61,734 bases of DNA. It comes from Paracoccaceae bacterium (GTDB taxonomy: Bacteria; Pseudomonadota; Alphaproteobacteria; Rhodobacterales; Rhodobacteraceae). The DNA lies in assembly GCA_020441385.1 (NCBI GenBank), contig JAGRMG010000080.1, forward strand, positions 1 to 61,734. The letters run 5' to 3'. Under the pieces are notes generated by a model. That model was not told the DNA's origin and did not search any database. It saw only the letters and a program-made list of their open reading frames with translations. Below are positions 38,078 to 46,025 of this stretch, piece after piece. How positions within the stretch are numbered: position 1 is the stretch's first letter; every line of letters begins with the position of its first letter. The translations under genes and the position numbers were made by a program.

Positions 38078-38126
38078 TGGTTTCCTCCCTGTCGGCGTTG
38101 GGTCGCCCCCGCTTCTTGTGGCGGGG

Positions 38127-38633
38127 TCAGTCGGTTTCGGGCGCGACCACGAAAGGCGTGTCGAACCAGTGTTCTTGCAGATTGTCGCCAGCGCCGATGC
38201 GGTCGATCACGGCAAACAGCCCGTGCGCCCCGATCGGCGCCAGCACGCCATGCCAGACCCCGCGCAGCAGGTTGACACCCTGCCCCGGCCCGCTGAGAAA
38301 GGCGCGCAGGCCCGCCGGCGCGCCGCCGGCGTCGTCGGCGACCACCACCAGCATCGGCACGCCGTCCAGCGGGATGAACGCCTGGCTGCCCTCGGGGTGG
38401 CGTTCGACCATCGTCACCGGGTGCGGCAGCGCCCTGGCTTTGGCGTCGAACAGGCTGATCCCGGCGCGGCCATCGCCGAAATCGAGCCGGGCGAGATCGT
38501 GAAAGCGCCCGCACATGCCCTGGTTGATGATCCGGTCGGGATCGCCGCGCGTCTCGATGACATCGCCCCACGGCGCGAAGGCTTCGGCCGTCAGGGCGGC
38601 CGGGCTCAGCTTGCGGGCGGGCGCGCCGCTCAC
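38127..38633 (-). CDS. allA: Ureidoglycolate lyase
   Basis: The 168-residue cupin-like enzyme cleaves ureidoglycolate to glyoxylate and urea. Family motifs include FAPWGDVIE, INQGMCGRFHDLA, VERHPEGSQAFIPL and LRGVWHGVLAPIG. The start is a GTG that overlaps the puuE-uraD stop (GTGA), implying coupling. Its product, glyoxylate, is the substrate of the bhc enzymes encoded a few kilobases away. Confidence 0.92.
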   Translation of the reverse strand: MSGAPARKLSPAALTAEAFAPWGDVIETRGDPDRIINQGMCGRFHDLARLDFGDGRAGISLFDAKARALPHPVTMVERHPEGSQAFIPLDGVPMLVVVADDAGGAPAGLRAFLSGPGQGVNLLRGVWHGVLAPIGAHGLFAVIDRIGAGDNLQEHWFDTPFVVAPETD

Positions 38634-40045
38634 GCGAACAGATCCTCAAGGCGGAACTCGGCGATCCGCTCGACCTGGCGGCAGGCTTCGGCGAATTCGG
38701 TTTCGCTGTCGTTGCCGATGCGGCGTTCGAACGCCGCGGCGATCGACGCCTTGTCGTGATCGCGCACCGCGATGATGAAGGGAAAGCCGTGCCGCGCGAC
38801 ATAGGCGGCGTTCTGTTTCTGGAACGCGGCGCGTTCGTCGTCGGTCAGCAGATCCAGCCCGGCCCCGGCCTGTTCCGACGTGCTTTGCGCCGTCAGCCGC
38901 CCGGCGGCGGCCAGCTTGCCGGCCAGATCGGGGTGGGCCGTCAGCACGCCCATGCGTTCGTCGCGCCCGGCGCTGCGGAAGATCCGGCACAGCGCGTTGT
39001 GAACCCCGGCGGCGCAGTCGTGGGCCGGGCCGAGTTCGAGATCGAAGGCGCGCTCGGCGATCCAGGGCGAATGTTCGAAGACGCCGCCGTAAAGCTCGAC
39101 GAACCGGGCCCTGTCCATCCGGCTGGGCCGTTCGATGCGCCGGTGGGGATGCGTCGCGGCCCAGTGCGCGGCAATGTCGATCCGGCGCGGGCACCAGACC
39201 CCGTCAAAGCCTTGGATATGGTCGATGAAACGCTTGAGGCCGGCCATCTTGCCCGGCCGCCCGGCCAGCCGGCAATGCAGGCCGACGCTCATCATCTTCG
39301 GCGCGCCCGCGGCGCCTTCGGCGTAAAGCGTGTCGAACGCATCCTTGAGATAGACGAAGAAATCCTGCCCCGTGACCCAGCCCGGCGCGGTGGCGAACCG
39401 CATGTCGTTGGCCTCGAGCGTGTAGGGAATGATCAGCTGGTCGCGCTTGCCGACCTCGATCCAGTAGGGAAGATCGTCGTCATAGGTGTCGCTGATATAG
39501 TCGAACGCGCCCGTCTCGGCGGCCAGCCGCACGGTGCTGGCGCTGCACCGGCCGGTGTACCAGCCGCGCGGCGGCGTGCCCACGACCTCGGTATGCAGGC
39601 GGATCGCCTCGGCGATGGCGGCGCGTTCGGCATCCTCGGGCATGTCGCGGTGTTCGACCCATTTCAGCCCGTGGCTGGCGATCTCCCAGCCCGCCGCCTT
39701 CATCGCCGCCACCTGTTCGGGGCTGCGCGCCAGGGCCGAGGCCACGCCATAGACGGTCGGCGCGATGCCCGCGCCGGTGAACAGGCGGTGCAGCCGCCAG
39801 AACCCGGCCCGCGCGCCGTATTCATAGATCGATTCCATGTTCCAGTGCCGCTGGCCGGGCCAGGGGGCGGCGCCGGGAATGTCCGAAAGGAACGCCTCGG
39901 ACGCGCCATCGCCATGCAGGATGCAGTTCTCGCCGCCCTCCTCGTAGTTCAGCACGAACTGCACCGCGATCCGGGCGTCGTCGGGCCAGCCGGCGGCGGG
40001 GGCGTCGGGCCCGTGGCCGCGCATGTCGCGGGGGTAGCGTTTCAC
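38630..40045 (-). CDS. Bifunctional allantoinase (PuuE) / OHCU decarboxylase (UraD)
   Basis: The 471-residue fusion has residues 1 to about 300 as a PuuE-type polysaccharide-deacetylase-fold allantoinase (VQFVLNYEEGGENCILHGD, ASHGLKWVEHRD, GWYTGRCSASTV). Residues about 310-471 are the 2-oxo-4-hydroxy-4-carboxy-5-ureidoimidazoline decarboxylase UraD (HPDLAGKLAAAGRL, EQAGAGLDLL, HGFPFIIAVRDHD). It would make S-allantoin from OHCU and open it to allantoate. The ATG follows an AGGAGG site. It is divergent from uraH, which supplies OHCU. Such fusions are known in alphaproteobacteria. Confidence 0.93.
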   Translation of the reverse strand: MKRYPRDMRGHGPDAPAAGWPDDARIAVQFVLNYEEGGENCILHGDGASEAFLSDIPGAAPWPGQRHWNMESIYEYGARAGFWRLHRLFTGAGIAPTVYGVASALARSPEQVAAMKAAGWEIASHGLKWVEHRDMPEDAERAAIAEAIRLHTEVVGTPPRGWYTGRCSASTVRLAAETGAFDYISDTYDDDLPYWIEVGKRDQLIIPYTLEANDMRFATAPGWVTGQDFFVYLKDAFDTLYAEGAAGAPKMMSVGLHCRLAGRPGKMAGLKRFIDHIQGFDGVWCPRRIDIAAHWAATHPHRRIERPSRMDRARFVELYGGVFEHSPWIAERAFDLELGPAHDCAAGVHNALCRIFRSAGRDERMGVLTAHPDLAGKLAAAGRLTAQSTSEQAGAGLDLLTDDERAAFQKQNAAYVARHGFPFIIAVRDHDKASIAAAFERRIGNDSETEFAEACRQVERIAEFRLEDLFA

Positions 40046-40080
40046 ATCGGTCCTCCTGAAGGTCCCGCTATTTATAGAAC

Positions 40081-40100
40081 AGAATAATGCAACTTATTCT
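40081..40100. promoter_or_regulatory. Candidate LysR operator between puuE-uraD and uraH
   Basis: AGAATAA (40081-40087) and TTATTCT (40094-40100) form a perfect 7-bp inverted repeat with a 6-bp spacer. It is AT-rich in an otherwise GC-rich region. The sub-motif AATAATGCA recurs, inverted, in the lysR-puuD gap. Confidence 0.55.
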
Positions 40101-40196
40101 CTCTATATTCCTGAAAGTGTTGTTTGTCCCTTCCCGGTGTGGCAACGCCCGCCATTGCCGCTATGACTTGGGCGAACCGCACAAGGAGACGCCGCA

Positions 40197-40550
40197 ATGG
40201 CCGGATACCTGACCACCCATGTTCTCGATACCGCGCGGGGCTGCCCCGCCGCCGGCCTCGGGATCGACCTCTACCGGATCGAGGGCGACGGCCGCACCCA
40301 TCTGCGCCGCCTCATCACCAACGAGGACGGGCGCACCGACGGCCCGATCCTGCCCGAGGCCGAATTCGCCACCGGCACCTACGAACTGGTGTTTCACGCC
40401 GGCGCCTATCTGGACGCCAGCGGCGCGGCGCCCGAAAGCCCGCGCTTCCTGGACGAGGTGCCGCTGCGTTTCGGCATGTCGCAGGCGGCGCATTACCATG
40501 TGCCGCTGCTGCTGTCGCCGTTCGGATATTCGACCTATCGCGGCAGCTGA
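40197..40550 (+). CDS. uraH: 5-Hydroxyisourate hydrolase
   Basis: The 117-residue transthyretin-like protein hydrolyses 5-hydroxyisourate, the product of urate oxidase, to OHCU. The family N-terminus ([17 protein letters not shown]), the arginine in [15 protein letters not shown] and the C-terminal tetrapeptide YRGS are all present. AAGGAGA lies 9 bp before the ATG. It ends 7 bp from the convergent end of the LysR gene. Confidence 0.95.
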   Translation: MAGYLTTHVLDTARGCPAAGLGIDLYRIEGDGRTHLRRLITNEDGRTDGPILPEAEFATGTYELVFHAGAYLDASGAAPESPRFLDEVPLRFGMSQAAHYHVPLLLSPFGYSTYRGS

Positions 40551-40556
40551 ACCGCC

Positions 40557-41474
40557 CTACCCGGCGCCGCGCCGCGGCATCGAGGCGAGGATGTGTTCGA
40601 CCATGAAGTCGATGAACAGCCGCGCCTTGGGATCCTGCCGGCGCCGGTGCATGTAAAGGCAGGCCAGCTGGATCGGCAGGGGCGGTTCGTCTTCCAGCAC
40701 CGGGACGAGCCGGCCCGAATCCAGATGTTCGGAAATCTCGAACACCGGTTTCAGGATGATGCCCTGCCCGTCCAGCGCCCAGTTGGTCAGGATGTCGCCG
40801 TGATCGGATTCGAACGGCCCGGTGACGGTGACGCGCTTGACCCCTTCGGCGGTGCGCAGCGGCCACTGGAATTCGGGCGCGCCGGGATAGCGCAGGTTCA
40901 GGCAATCGTGCCGGTCGGTCTTGAGTTCGCCCGAATGCGCCGGGTGGCCGCGTTCGGCCAGGTATCCGGGCGAGGCGCACAGGATGCGCGGGCAATCGGT
41001 GATCTTGCGGATGCGCAGCGTCGAATCCTCGGGCACGCCCAGAAAGAACGCCGCGTCAAGCCCCTCGGCGGCCAGATCCAGCCGGCGGTCGGACAGGCGC
41101 AGACGGATGCTGATCAGCGGATAGCGTTCCCTGAAGCGGGGCACCGCCGGCGCGATCAGACGCTGCCCCAGCCCCAGCGGCGCGGCGACATAAAGCGATC
41201 CGCGCGGCATCCGCGTGACCTGGGTGATCTCGGCCTCGGCCTCGTCCACCGATTCCAGTATCTTGGTGGCGCCGCGATAGAACAGGTTGCCCTGTTCGGT
41301 CGGGTTCAGCATCCGCGTCGTGCGCTGGAACAGACGCACGTTCAGATGTTCCTCGAGCTGGGAAATGCGCGAGGAGGCCACCGCCGCCGAGATCCGCAGA
41401 TCGCGCGCCGCCGCCGACATGTTGCCCAGTTCATAGACCCGCACGAAGGTCTGGATGTTTTCCAGATAGGCCAT
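40557..41474 (-). CDS. LysR-family regulator of the urate genes
   Basis: The 305-residue protein has an N-terminal winged helix (about 1-62, ENIQTFVRVYELGNMSAAAR, ISQLEEHLNVRLFQRTTR) and a periplasmic-binding-like effector domain (about 90-300). It lies between uraH and puuD, divergent from puuD by 106 bp, the usual place for a regulator of that gene. The effector is unknown; urate or a breakdown product is a reasonable guess. Confidence 0.88.
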   Translation of the reverse strand: MAYLENIQTFVRVYELGNMSAAARDLRISAAVASSRISQLEEHLNVRLFQRTTRMLNPTEQGNLFYRGATKILESVDEAEAEITQVTRMPRGSLYVAAPLGLGQRLIAPAVPRFRERYPLISIRLRLSDRRLDLAAEGLDAAFFLGVPEDSTLRIRKITDCPRILCASPGYLAERGHPAHSGELKTDRHDCLNLRYPGAPEFQWPLRTAEGVKRVTVTGPFESDHGDILTNWALDGQGIILKPVFEISEHLDSGRLVPVLEDEPPLPIQLACLYMHRRRQDPKARLFIDFMVEHILASMPRRGAG

Positions 41475-41479
41475 CTCGG

Positions 41480-41565
41480 TTATTCTTCTGCATTATTTGA
41501 AGCAGCTAGGACTTTTTCTCCAATACACGATAATCATCACCTGCAATAGCGTTGGCTGCACCAAC
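41480..41565. promoter_or_regulatory. lysR-puuD divergent region with shared operator motif
   Basis: TTATTCT (41480-41486) and TGCATTATT (41489-41497) repeat, in changed spacing, the two halves of the 40081-40100 site. A second dyad, GTTGG (41551-41555) with CCAAC (41561-41565), lies just before the puuD ribosome-binding site AGGAG. The shared motif supports one regulator for both divergent promoters. Confidence 0.5.
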
Positions 41566-41580
41566 CGACAGGAGAACTCC

Positions 41581-42840
41581 ATGCTGGACATCGCCATCAT
41601 CTGGGACTGGCTGGCCTTCGCGGTCCGCTGGCTTCACGTCGTCACCGCCATCGCCTGGATCGGATCGTCGTTCTACTTCGTGGCGCTCGACCTGGGTCTG
41701 CGCAAGGCGCCCCACCTGCCCCCCGGCGCGCATGGCGAGGAATGGCAGGTGCATGGCGGCGGCTTCTACCATATCCAGAAATACCTGGTGGCGCCCGAAA
41801 ACATGCCCGATCACCTGATCTGGTTCAAATGGGAAAGCTACATGACGTGGCTTTCGGGCGCCGCGCTTTTGATGATGGTCTACTGGGTGGGCGGCGAACT
41901 GTACCTGATCGACGCCGCCAAGGCCGATCTGGCGCTCTGGCAGGGCATCGCCATCTCGGCGGTCTCGCTCACCGTGGGCTGGCTGGTCTACGACTTCCTG
42001 TGCAAGTCGGGTTTGGGCGACAAGCCGACGCTGCTGATGCTGCTGCTGTTCGTGCTGCTGGTGGCGATGGGCTGGGGCTACAACCAGATCTTCACCGGCC
42101 GGGCCACCATGCTGCATCTGGGCGCCTTCACCGCCACGATCATGACGGCCAACGTGTTCTTCATCATCATGCCCAACCAGCGCATCGTGGTGAAGGATCT
42201 CCAGGAAGGCCGCATACCGGATGCGAAATACGGCAAGATCGCCAAGCTGCGGTCGACCCACAACAACTATCTGACGCTGCCGGTCGTGTTCCTGATGCTG
42301 TCGAACCACTATCCGCTGGCGTTCGCGACCGAATGGAACTGGGTGATCGCGGCGCTGGTGTTCCTGATGGGCGTGACGATCCGGCATTTCTTCAACACCA
42401 TGCACGCCCATGGCGGCATGAAATGGTGGACATGGGGCGTGACCGCACTGCTGTTCGCCGCGATCATGTGGCTTTCCACCGCGCCGCTGATGCAGGACAC
42501 CTACGACGAATCCGAGGCCCGCGGGCTGAGCGCCACCGAACAGGTCTTTGCCGATGCCGAGGGGTTCGAGGATGTAATGGCCGTGGTGCCCGGGCGCTGT
42601 TCGATGTGCCATTCGCGCGAACCCTATTACGACGGCATCCACCGCGCGCCCAAGGGCATCCTGCTGGAAACCGAAGCCGACATCGCCCGCGCCGCCCGCC
42701 AGATCTATATCCAGGCCGGCGTGACCGGCGCCATGCCCCCGGCCAACGTGACCTTCATGGAAGCGCAGGAACGCCGCATCGTCATCGACTGGTACCGCAA
42801 CGCTTCGAAGAACCTGCCGATGCGGATCGCGGCCGACTGA
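41581..42840 (+). CDS. puuD: Membrane-bound cytochrome c urate oxidase
   Basis: The 419-residue protein oxidises urate to 5-hydroxyisourate and passes electrons to the respiratory chain instead of making hydrogen peroxide. The N-terminal part has about eight membrane helices, beginning WLAFAVRWLHVVTAIAWIGS. A C-terminal periplasmic cytochrome c domain carries CSMCH at residues 340-344 and a likely methionine ligand in GAMPPANVT. The ATG at MLDIAIIW is preceded by CAGGAG. The genes for the next two steps (uraH, uraD) lie a few hundred bases to the left. Confidence 0.93.
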   Translation: MLDIAIIWDWLAFAVRWLHVVTAIAWIGSSFYFVALDLGLRKAPHLPPGAHGEEWQVHGGGFYHIQKYLVAPENMPDHLIWFKWESYMTWLSGAALLMMVYWVGGELYLIDAAKADLALWQGIAISAVSLTVGWLVYDFLCKSGLGDKPTLLMLLLFVLLVAMGWGYNQIFTGRATMLHLGAFTATIMTANVFFIIMPNQRIVVKDLQEGRIPDAKYGKIAKLRSTHNNYLTLPVVFLMLSNHYPLAFATEWNWVIAALVFLMGVTIRHFFNTMHAHGGMKWWTWGVTALLFAAIMWLSTAPLMQDTYDESEARGLSATEQVFADAEGFEDVMAVVPGRCSMCHSREPYYDGIHRAPKGILLETEADIARAARQIYIQAGVTGAMPPANVTFMEAQERRIVIDWYRNASKNLPMRIAAD

Positions 42841-42905
42841 GAGGCCCGCGCCGGGCGCAGGCATAGTCACCCAAATCCAGAGTCCGAAACGTCCACCAAT
42901 GGCCC

Positions 42906-42925
42906 CCGGATCGCCTGCGATCCGG
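42906..42925. terminator. Hairpin between convergent puuD and the MarR gene
   Basis: CCGGATCGC (42906-42914) and GCGATCCGG (42917-42925) form a nearly uninterrupted 20-bp palindrome with only two unpaired central bases. It lies midway in a 125-bp convergent gap. No T-run follows, so termination is only likely. Confidence 0.45.
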
Positions 42926-42965
42926 TTCGCGCCCGGATGCCGATGTACCGAACGACGAGTCCGCG

Positions 42966-43460
42966 TCACGAGACTCCCGGCGGCCCGGGCGGCGGCACGA
43001 TCTCGCCCAGGTCCAGCACCGGCGAGGCGTCGATATCGCCCGCGTCCAGCATCGCCGCCACCCGTTCCAGCGAGGCCACCAGCATCGCTTGTTCCCAGTC
43101 GGCCAGCGCCTCGAACCGGCGCGCATAGCGTTGTTGCAGCGCATCGGGCGCCGCGGCCAGCGCCGCGCGGCCCTGCCCGGTCATCAGGATATGGGTCTTG
43201 CGCCGGTCGGTGTCGGACTTCCTGCGCACCACCATGCCCTGGCGCACCAGACGGTCCACCAGCGCGGTAACGGTGGCCTGGGCCACGCCCATGCGCGCCG
43301 AGATGTCCTTGGCGGTGCAATCGTCGCGTTCGGCCACCACCTGCAACACCCGGAACTGCACCGCCGTCAGCCCCGCCGCCTGGGCCAGTTCGCGGCCATA
43401 GATCTCGGTCGCGCGCAGGATCCGGCGCAGGGCGATCAGGCATGCGTCGATACGGTCCAC
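42966..43460 (-). CDS. MarR-family regulator of ectoine synthesis (EctR-like)
   Basis: The 164-residue winged-helix protein has LTAVQFRVLQVVAERDDCTA, ISARMGVAQATVTALVDRLV (recognition region) and the wing VVRRKSDTDRRKTHILMT. It is divergent from ectA, as EctR1/CosR regulators of ectABC are in other bacteria, where they repress in low salt. A GTG start is chosen because AAGGGGGA lies 7 bp upstream; the longer in-frame extension is not MarR-like. The direct operator may be the 14-bp dyad in the shared gap. Confidence 0.82.
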   Translation of the reverse strand: MDRIDACLIALRRILRATEIYGRELAQAAGLTAVQFRVLQVVAERDDCTAKDISARMGVAQATVTALVDRLVRQGMVVRRKSDTDRRKTHILMTGQGRAALAAAPDALQQRYARRFEALADWEQAMLVASLERVAAMLDAGDIDASPVLDLGEIVPPPGPPGVS

Positions 43461-43604
43461 GGCGTTCCCCCTTCGATACGCGCCCCCTTGATACGCCACG
43501 CATGATGGCACCGGCGCCCCATCGCGGCAAGCATGGGCAACATCCATCGCAAGGCTAAACATAACCCGTCAATGTATTTGACGTAGCCATGCAACGGAAC
43601 GCGA

Positions 43605-43641
43605 CGGAAATGCGCAAAATGCCGCTATTTGCGCATTTCCG
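43605..43641. promoter_or_regulatory. 14-bp inverted repeat upstream of ectA
   Basis: CGGAAATGCGCAAA (43605-43618) and TTTGCGCATTTCCG (43628-43641) are perfectly complementary around a 9-bp spacer. The dyad lies 63 bp before ectA in the MarR-ectA gap. It is the obvious candidate operator for the MarR regulator, though an attenuator hairpin is possible. Confidence 0.6.
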
Positions 43642-43703
43642 GTTGAACCTGAGCGGGATTTCATTAGTTAGAAACACGAACCAAATGGAGGAACCGACAG
43701 CCC

Positions 43704-44237
43704 ATGCCCAGCACCAGCAACATGTTTCGCAAGCCCGCCACAAGCCTGCGCACACCAAGGGCCGAGGACGGTGCCGCGATCTGGAACCTGGTTCGCGACT
43801 GCAAGCCGCTGGACGAAAATTCGATGTATTGCAACCTGATCCAGTGCGATCACTTCCGCGATACCTGCGTCGTGGCCGAACTGAACGGGCAGATCGCGGG
43901 CTGGATTTCCGCCTATGTCGTGCCCTCCGACGAGACCCGGACGCTGTTCGTCTGGCAGGTGGCCGTCGCCCCCGCCGCACGCGGCACCGGGCTGGGCGCG
44001 AAGATGCTGCAACACCTGCTGCGCCGCGACGCCTGCGACGAGGTTGAGCGCCTGCAAACCACCATCACATCGGACAACGACGCATCCTGGGCATTGTTCC
44101 GCAAGCTCGCGCGCCTGGAAAAGGGCGAGTTGGGCCACACGGCACATTACACCCGCGAGGGCCATTTCGATGGCCGCCACGCCACCGAACACATGGTCAC
44201 GATCGACCTGCCGGAGCGGATGAAGAAAGCGGCCTGA
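43704..44237 (+). CDS. ectA: L-2,4-diaminobutyrate acetyltransferase
   Basis: The 177-residue GNAT-fold enzyme acetylates diaminobutyrate with acetyl-CoA in ectoine synthesis. The family pattern LRTPRAEDGAAIWNLVRDC, LDENSMYCNLIQCDHF and the acetyl-CoA loop VAPAARGTGLGAKML are present. A GGAGG site precedes the ATG. It heads ectABC-ask. The cluster makes the compatible solute ectoine, which fits a marine or saline habitat. Confidence 0.95.
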   Translation: MPSTSNMFRKPATSLRTPRAEDGAAIWNLVRDCKPLDENSMYCNLIQCDHFRDTCVVAELNGQIAGWISAYVVPSDETRTLFVWQVAVAPAARGTGLGAKMLQHLLRRDACDEVERLQTTITSDNDASWALFRKLARLEKGELGHTAHYTREGHFDGRHATEHMVTIDLPERMKKAA

Positions 44238-44291
44238 ACCACGGCGCCGCGCCCGCCCCTCATTGCCACCCCTTTGAAGACAGGAGTACCC

Positions 44292-45578
44292 ATGTCGAGC
44301 AAGACGACATCGCAAACCGCCATTTTCAACCGCCGCGAATCCGAGGCCCGCAGCTATTGCCGGGGTATCGACCGGCTGTTCGTCTCGGCGCGCGGATCCG
44401 AGATGACCGACGCCGAAGGCCACAGCTATATCGACTTTCTCGCCGGCTGTTCGTCGCTGAACTACGGCCACAACGACCCGGACATGAAACACGCCCTGAT
44501 CGAACATCTGACCGATGACGGGCTGGCGCACGCGCTGGATCTGCACACCGATGCCAAGGGGCAGTTCCTCGAGGCGTTCGAGACCCGCATCCTGAAGCCG
44601 CGCGGCATGGATCACAAGGTCATGTTCACCGGCCCGACCGGCGCCAACGCGGTCGAGGCCGCGATGAAGCTGGCGCGCAAGGCCACCGGGCGCACCAACA
44701 TCATCGCCTTCACCAACGGCTTTCACGGCGTCACCATGGGCGCGCTGGCGGCAACCGGCAACGGCTATCACCGCCGCGGCGCGGCGATGGACACGCATGG
44801 CGTGACCCGCATGCCGTTTGACGGCTATGCCGAGGGCGTGGACAGCGCCGCGCTGCTCGACCGGATGCTTTCGGACGCCTCGGGCGGGATCGACGCGCCG
44901 GCGGCGATCATGTTCGAAACCGTGCAGGGCGAAGGCGGGCTGAACGCCGCCTCGCCCGGCTGGGTACGCGCCATGGCCGCGATCGCCAGAAAGCACGGCG
45001 CGCTGCTGATCGTCGACGACATCCAGGCCGGGTGCGGGCGCACCGGAACGTTCTTTTCCTTCGAGGACATGGGCGTGACCCCCGACATCGTGACGCTGGC
45101 CAAGTCCATATCGGGCTTTGGCCTGCCGATGGCGCTGGTGCTGGTGCGCCCCGAACACGACGTGTTCGGACCTGCCGAACACAACGGCACCTTCCGCGGC
45201 AACACGCACGCCTTCGTCACCGCCCGCGTCGCGATCGAGAAGTTCTGGTCGGACGACGCCTTCCAGAAGGAACTGGCGCAAAAGGCCGAAATCCTGAACC
45301 GGGCGCTGCGCGATCTGGCCGCCGCCATTCCCGGCGCCCGCCTCAAGGGGCGCGGGCTGATGCAGGGGGTCGATGTCGGCAGCGGCGAACTGGCCGGCGA
45401 AATCTGCGCCCGCGCGTTCGACAAGGGGCTTGTCATCGAAACCTCCGGGTCCGAGGATCAGGTGGTCAAGGTGCTGGCGCCGCTGACCACGCCCGAAGAG
45501 ACGTTGCGCAGGGGGCTGGGCATCATGCTCGACGCGGCGCGCGAAACCGCCGCCGCCAGCCGTATCGCAGCGGAGTAG
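44292..45578 (+). CDS. ectB: Diaminobutyrate-2-oxoglutarate transaminase
   Basis: This 428-residue class III PLP aminotransferase forms L-2,4-diaminobutyrate from aspartate semialdehyde and glutamate. Typical runs are [59 protein letters not shown], and the PLP lysine in [15 protein letters not shown]. The ATG after CAGGAG is used rather than an upstream TTG. It lies between ectA and ectC. Confidence 0.95.
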   Translation: MSSKTTSQTAIFNRRESEARSYCRGIDRLFVSARGSEMTDAEGHSYIDFLAGCSSLNYGHNDPDMKHALIEHLTDDGLAHALDLHTDAKGQFLEAFETRILKPRGMDHKVMFTGPTGANAVEAAMKLARKATGRTNIIAFTNGFHGVTMGALAATGNGYHRRGAAMDTHGVTRMPFDGYAEGVDSAALLDRMLSDASGGIDAPAAIMFETVQGEGGLNAASPGWVRAMAAIARKHGALLIVDDIQAGCGRTGTFFSFEDMGVTPDIVTLAKSISGFGLPMALVLVRPEHDVFGPAEHNGTFRGNTHAFVTARVAIEKFWSDDAFQKELAQKAEILNRALRDLAAAIPGARLKGRGLMQGVDVGSGELAGEICARAFDKGLVIETSGSEDQVVKVLAPLTTPEETLRRGLGIMLDAARETAAASRIAAE

Positions 45579-45583
45579 AAGAC

Positions 45584-45982
45584 ATGATCGTGAGAGATTT
45601 CGACAAAATCGTGAAGGACGAACGCGACCGCGTGGTCAGCGACGCGCAGTGGTCGTCGGTGCGGATGCTGCTGGCCGGGGACGGGATGGGCTTTTCCTTT
45701 CACATCACCTTTCTCGAACCCGGCTCGGAGCACACGTTCGAATACAAGAACCACTTCGAAAGCGTCTATTGCATGCAGGGCACCGGCTCGATCACCGATC
45801 TGGCCACCGGCGAGACGCACGAGATCAGGCCCGGCGTGATGTACGCGCTCGACCAGCACGACCGCCACACCCTGCGCGCGTCGGAGGAACTGATCATGGC
45901 CTGCGTGTTCAACCCGCCCGTGACCGGCACCGAGGTGCACCGCGAGGACGGATCCTATGCGCCCGCCGACAGCGGCGCCTGA
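45584..45982 (+). CDS. ectC: Ectoine synthase
   Basis: The 132-residue cupin cyclises N-acetyl-diaminobutyrate to ectoine. Family features are [53 protein letters not shown] and [12 protein letters not shown], which includes metal and substrate residues. It starts 6 bp after ectB. No ectD (hydroxylase) follows; the next gene is ask. Confidence 0.96.
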   Translation: MIVRDFDKIVKDERDRVVSDAQWSSVRMLLAGDGMGFSFHITFLEPGSEHTFEYKNHFESVYCMQGTGSITDLATGETHEIRPGVMYALDQHDRHTLRASEELIMACVFNPPVTGTEVHREDGSYAPADSGA

Positions 45983-46025
45983 AACCCGAACAAGGAGGCC
46001 CGGCGTTCAGCCGGGACGACCCGAC

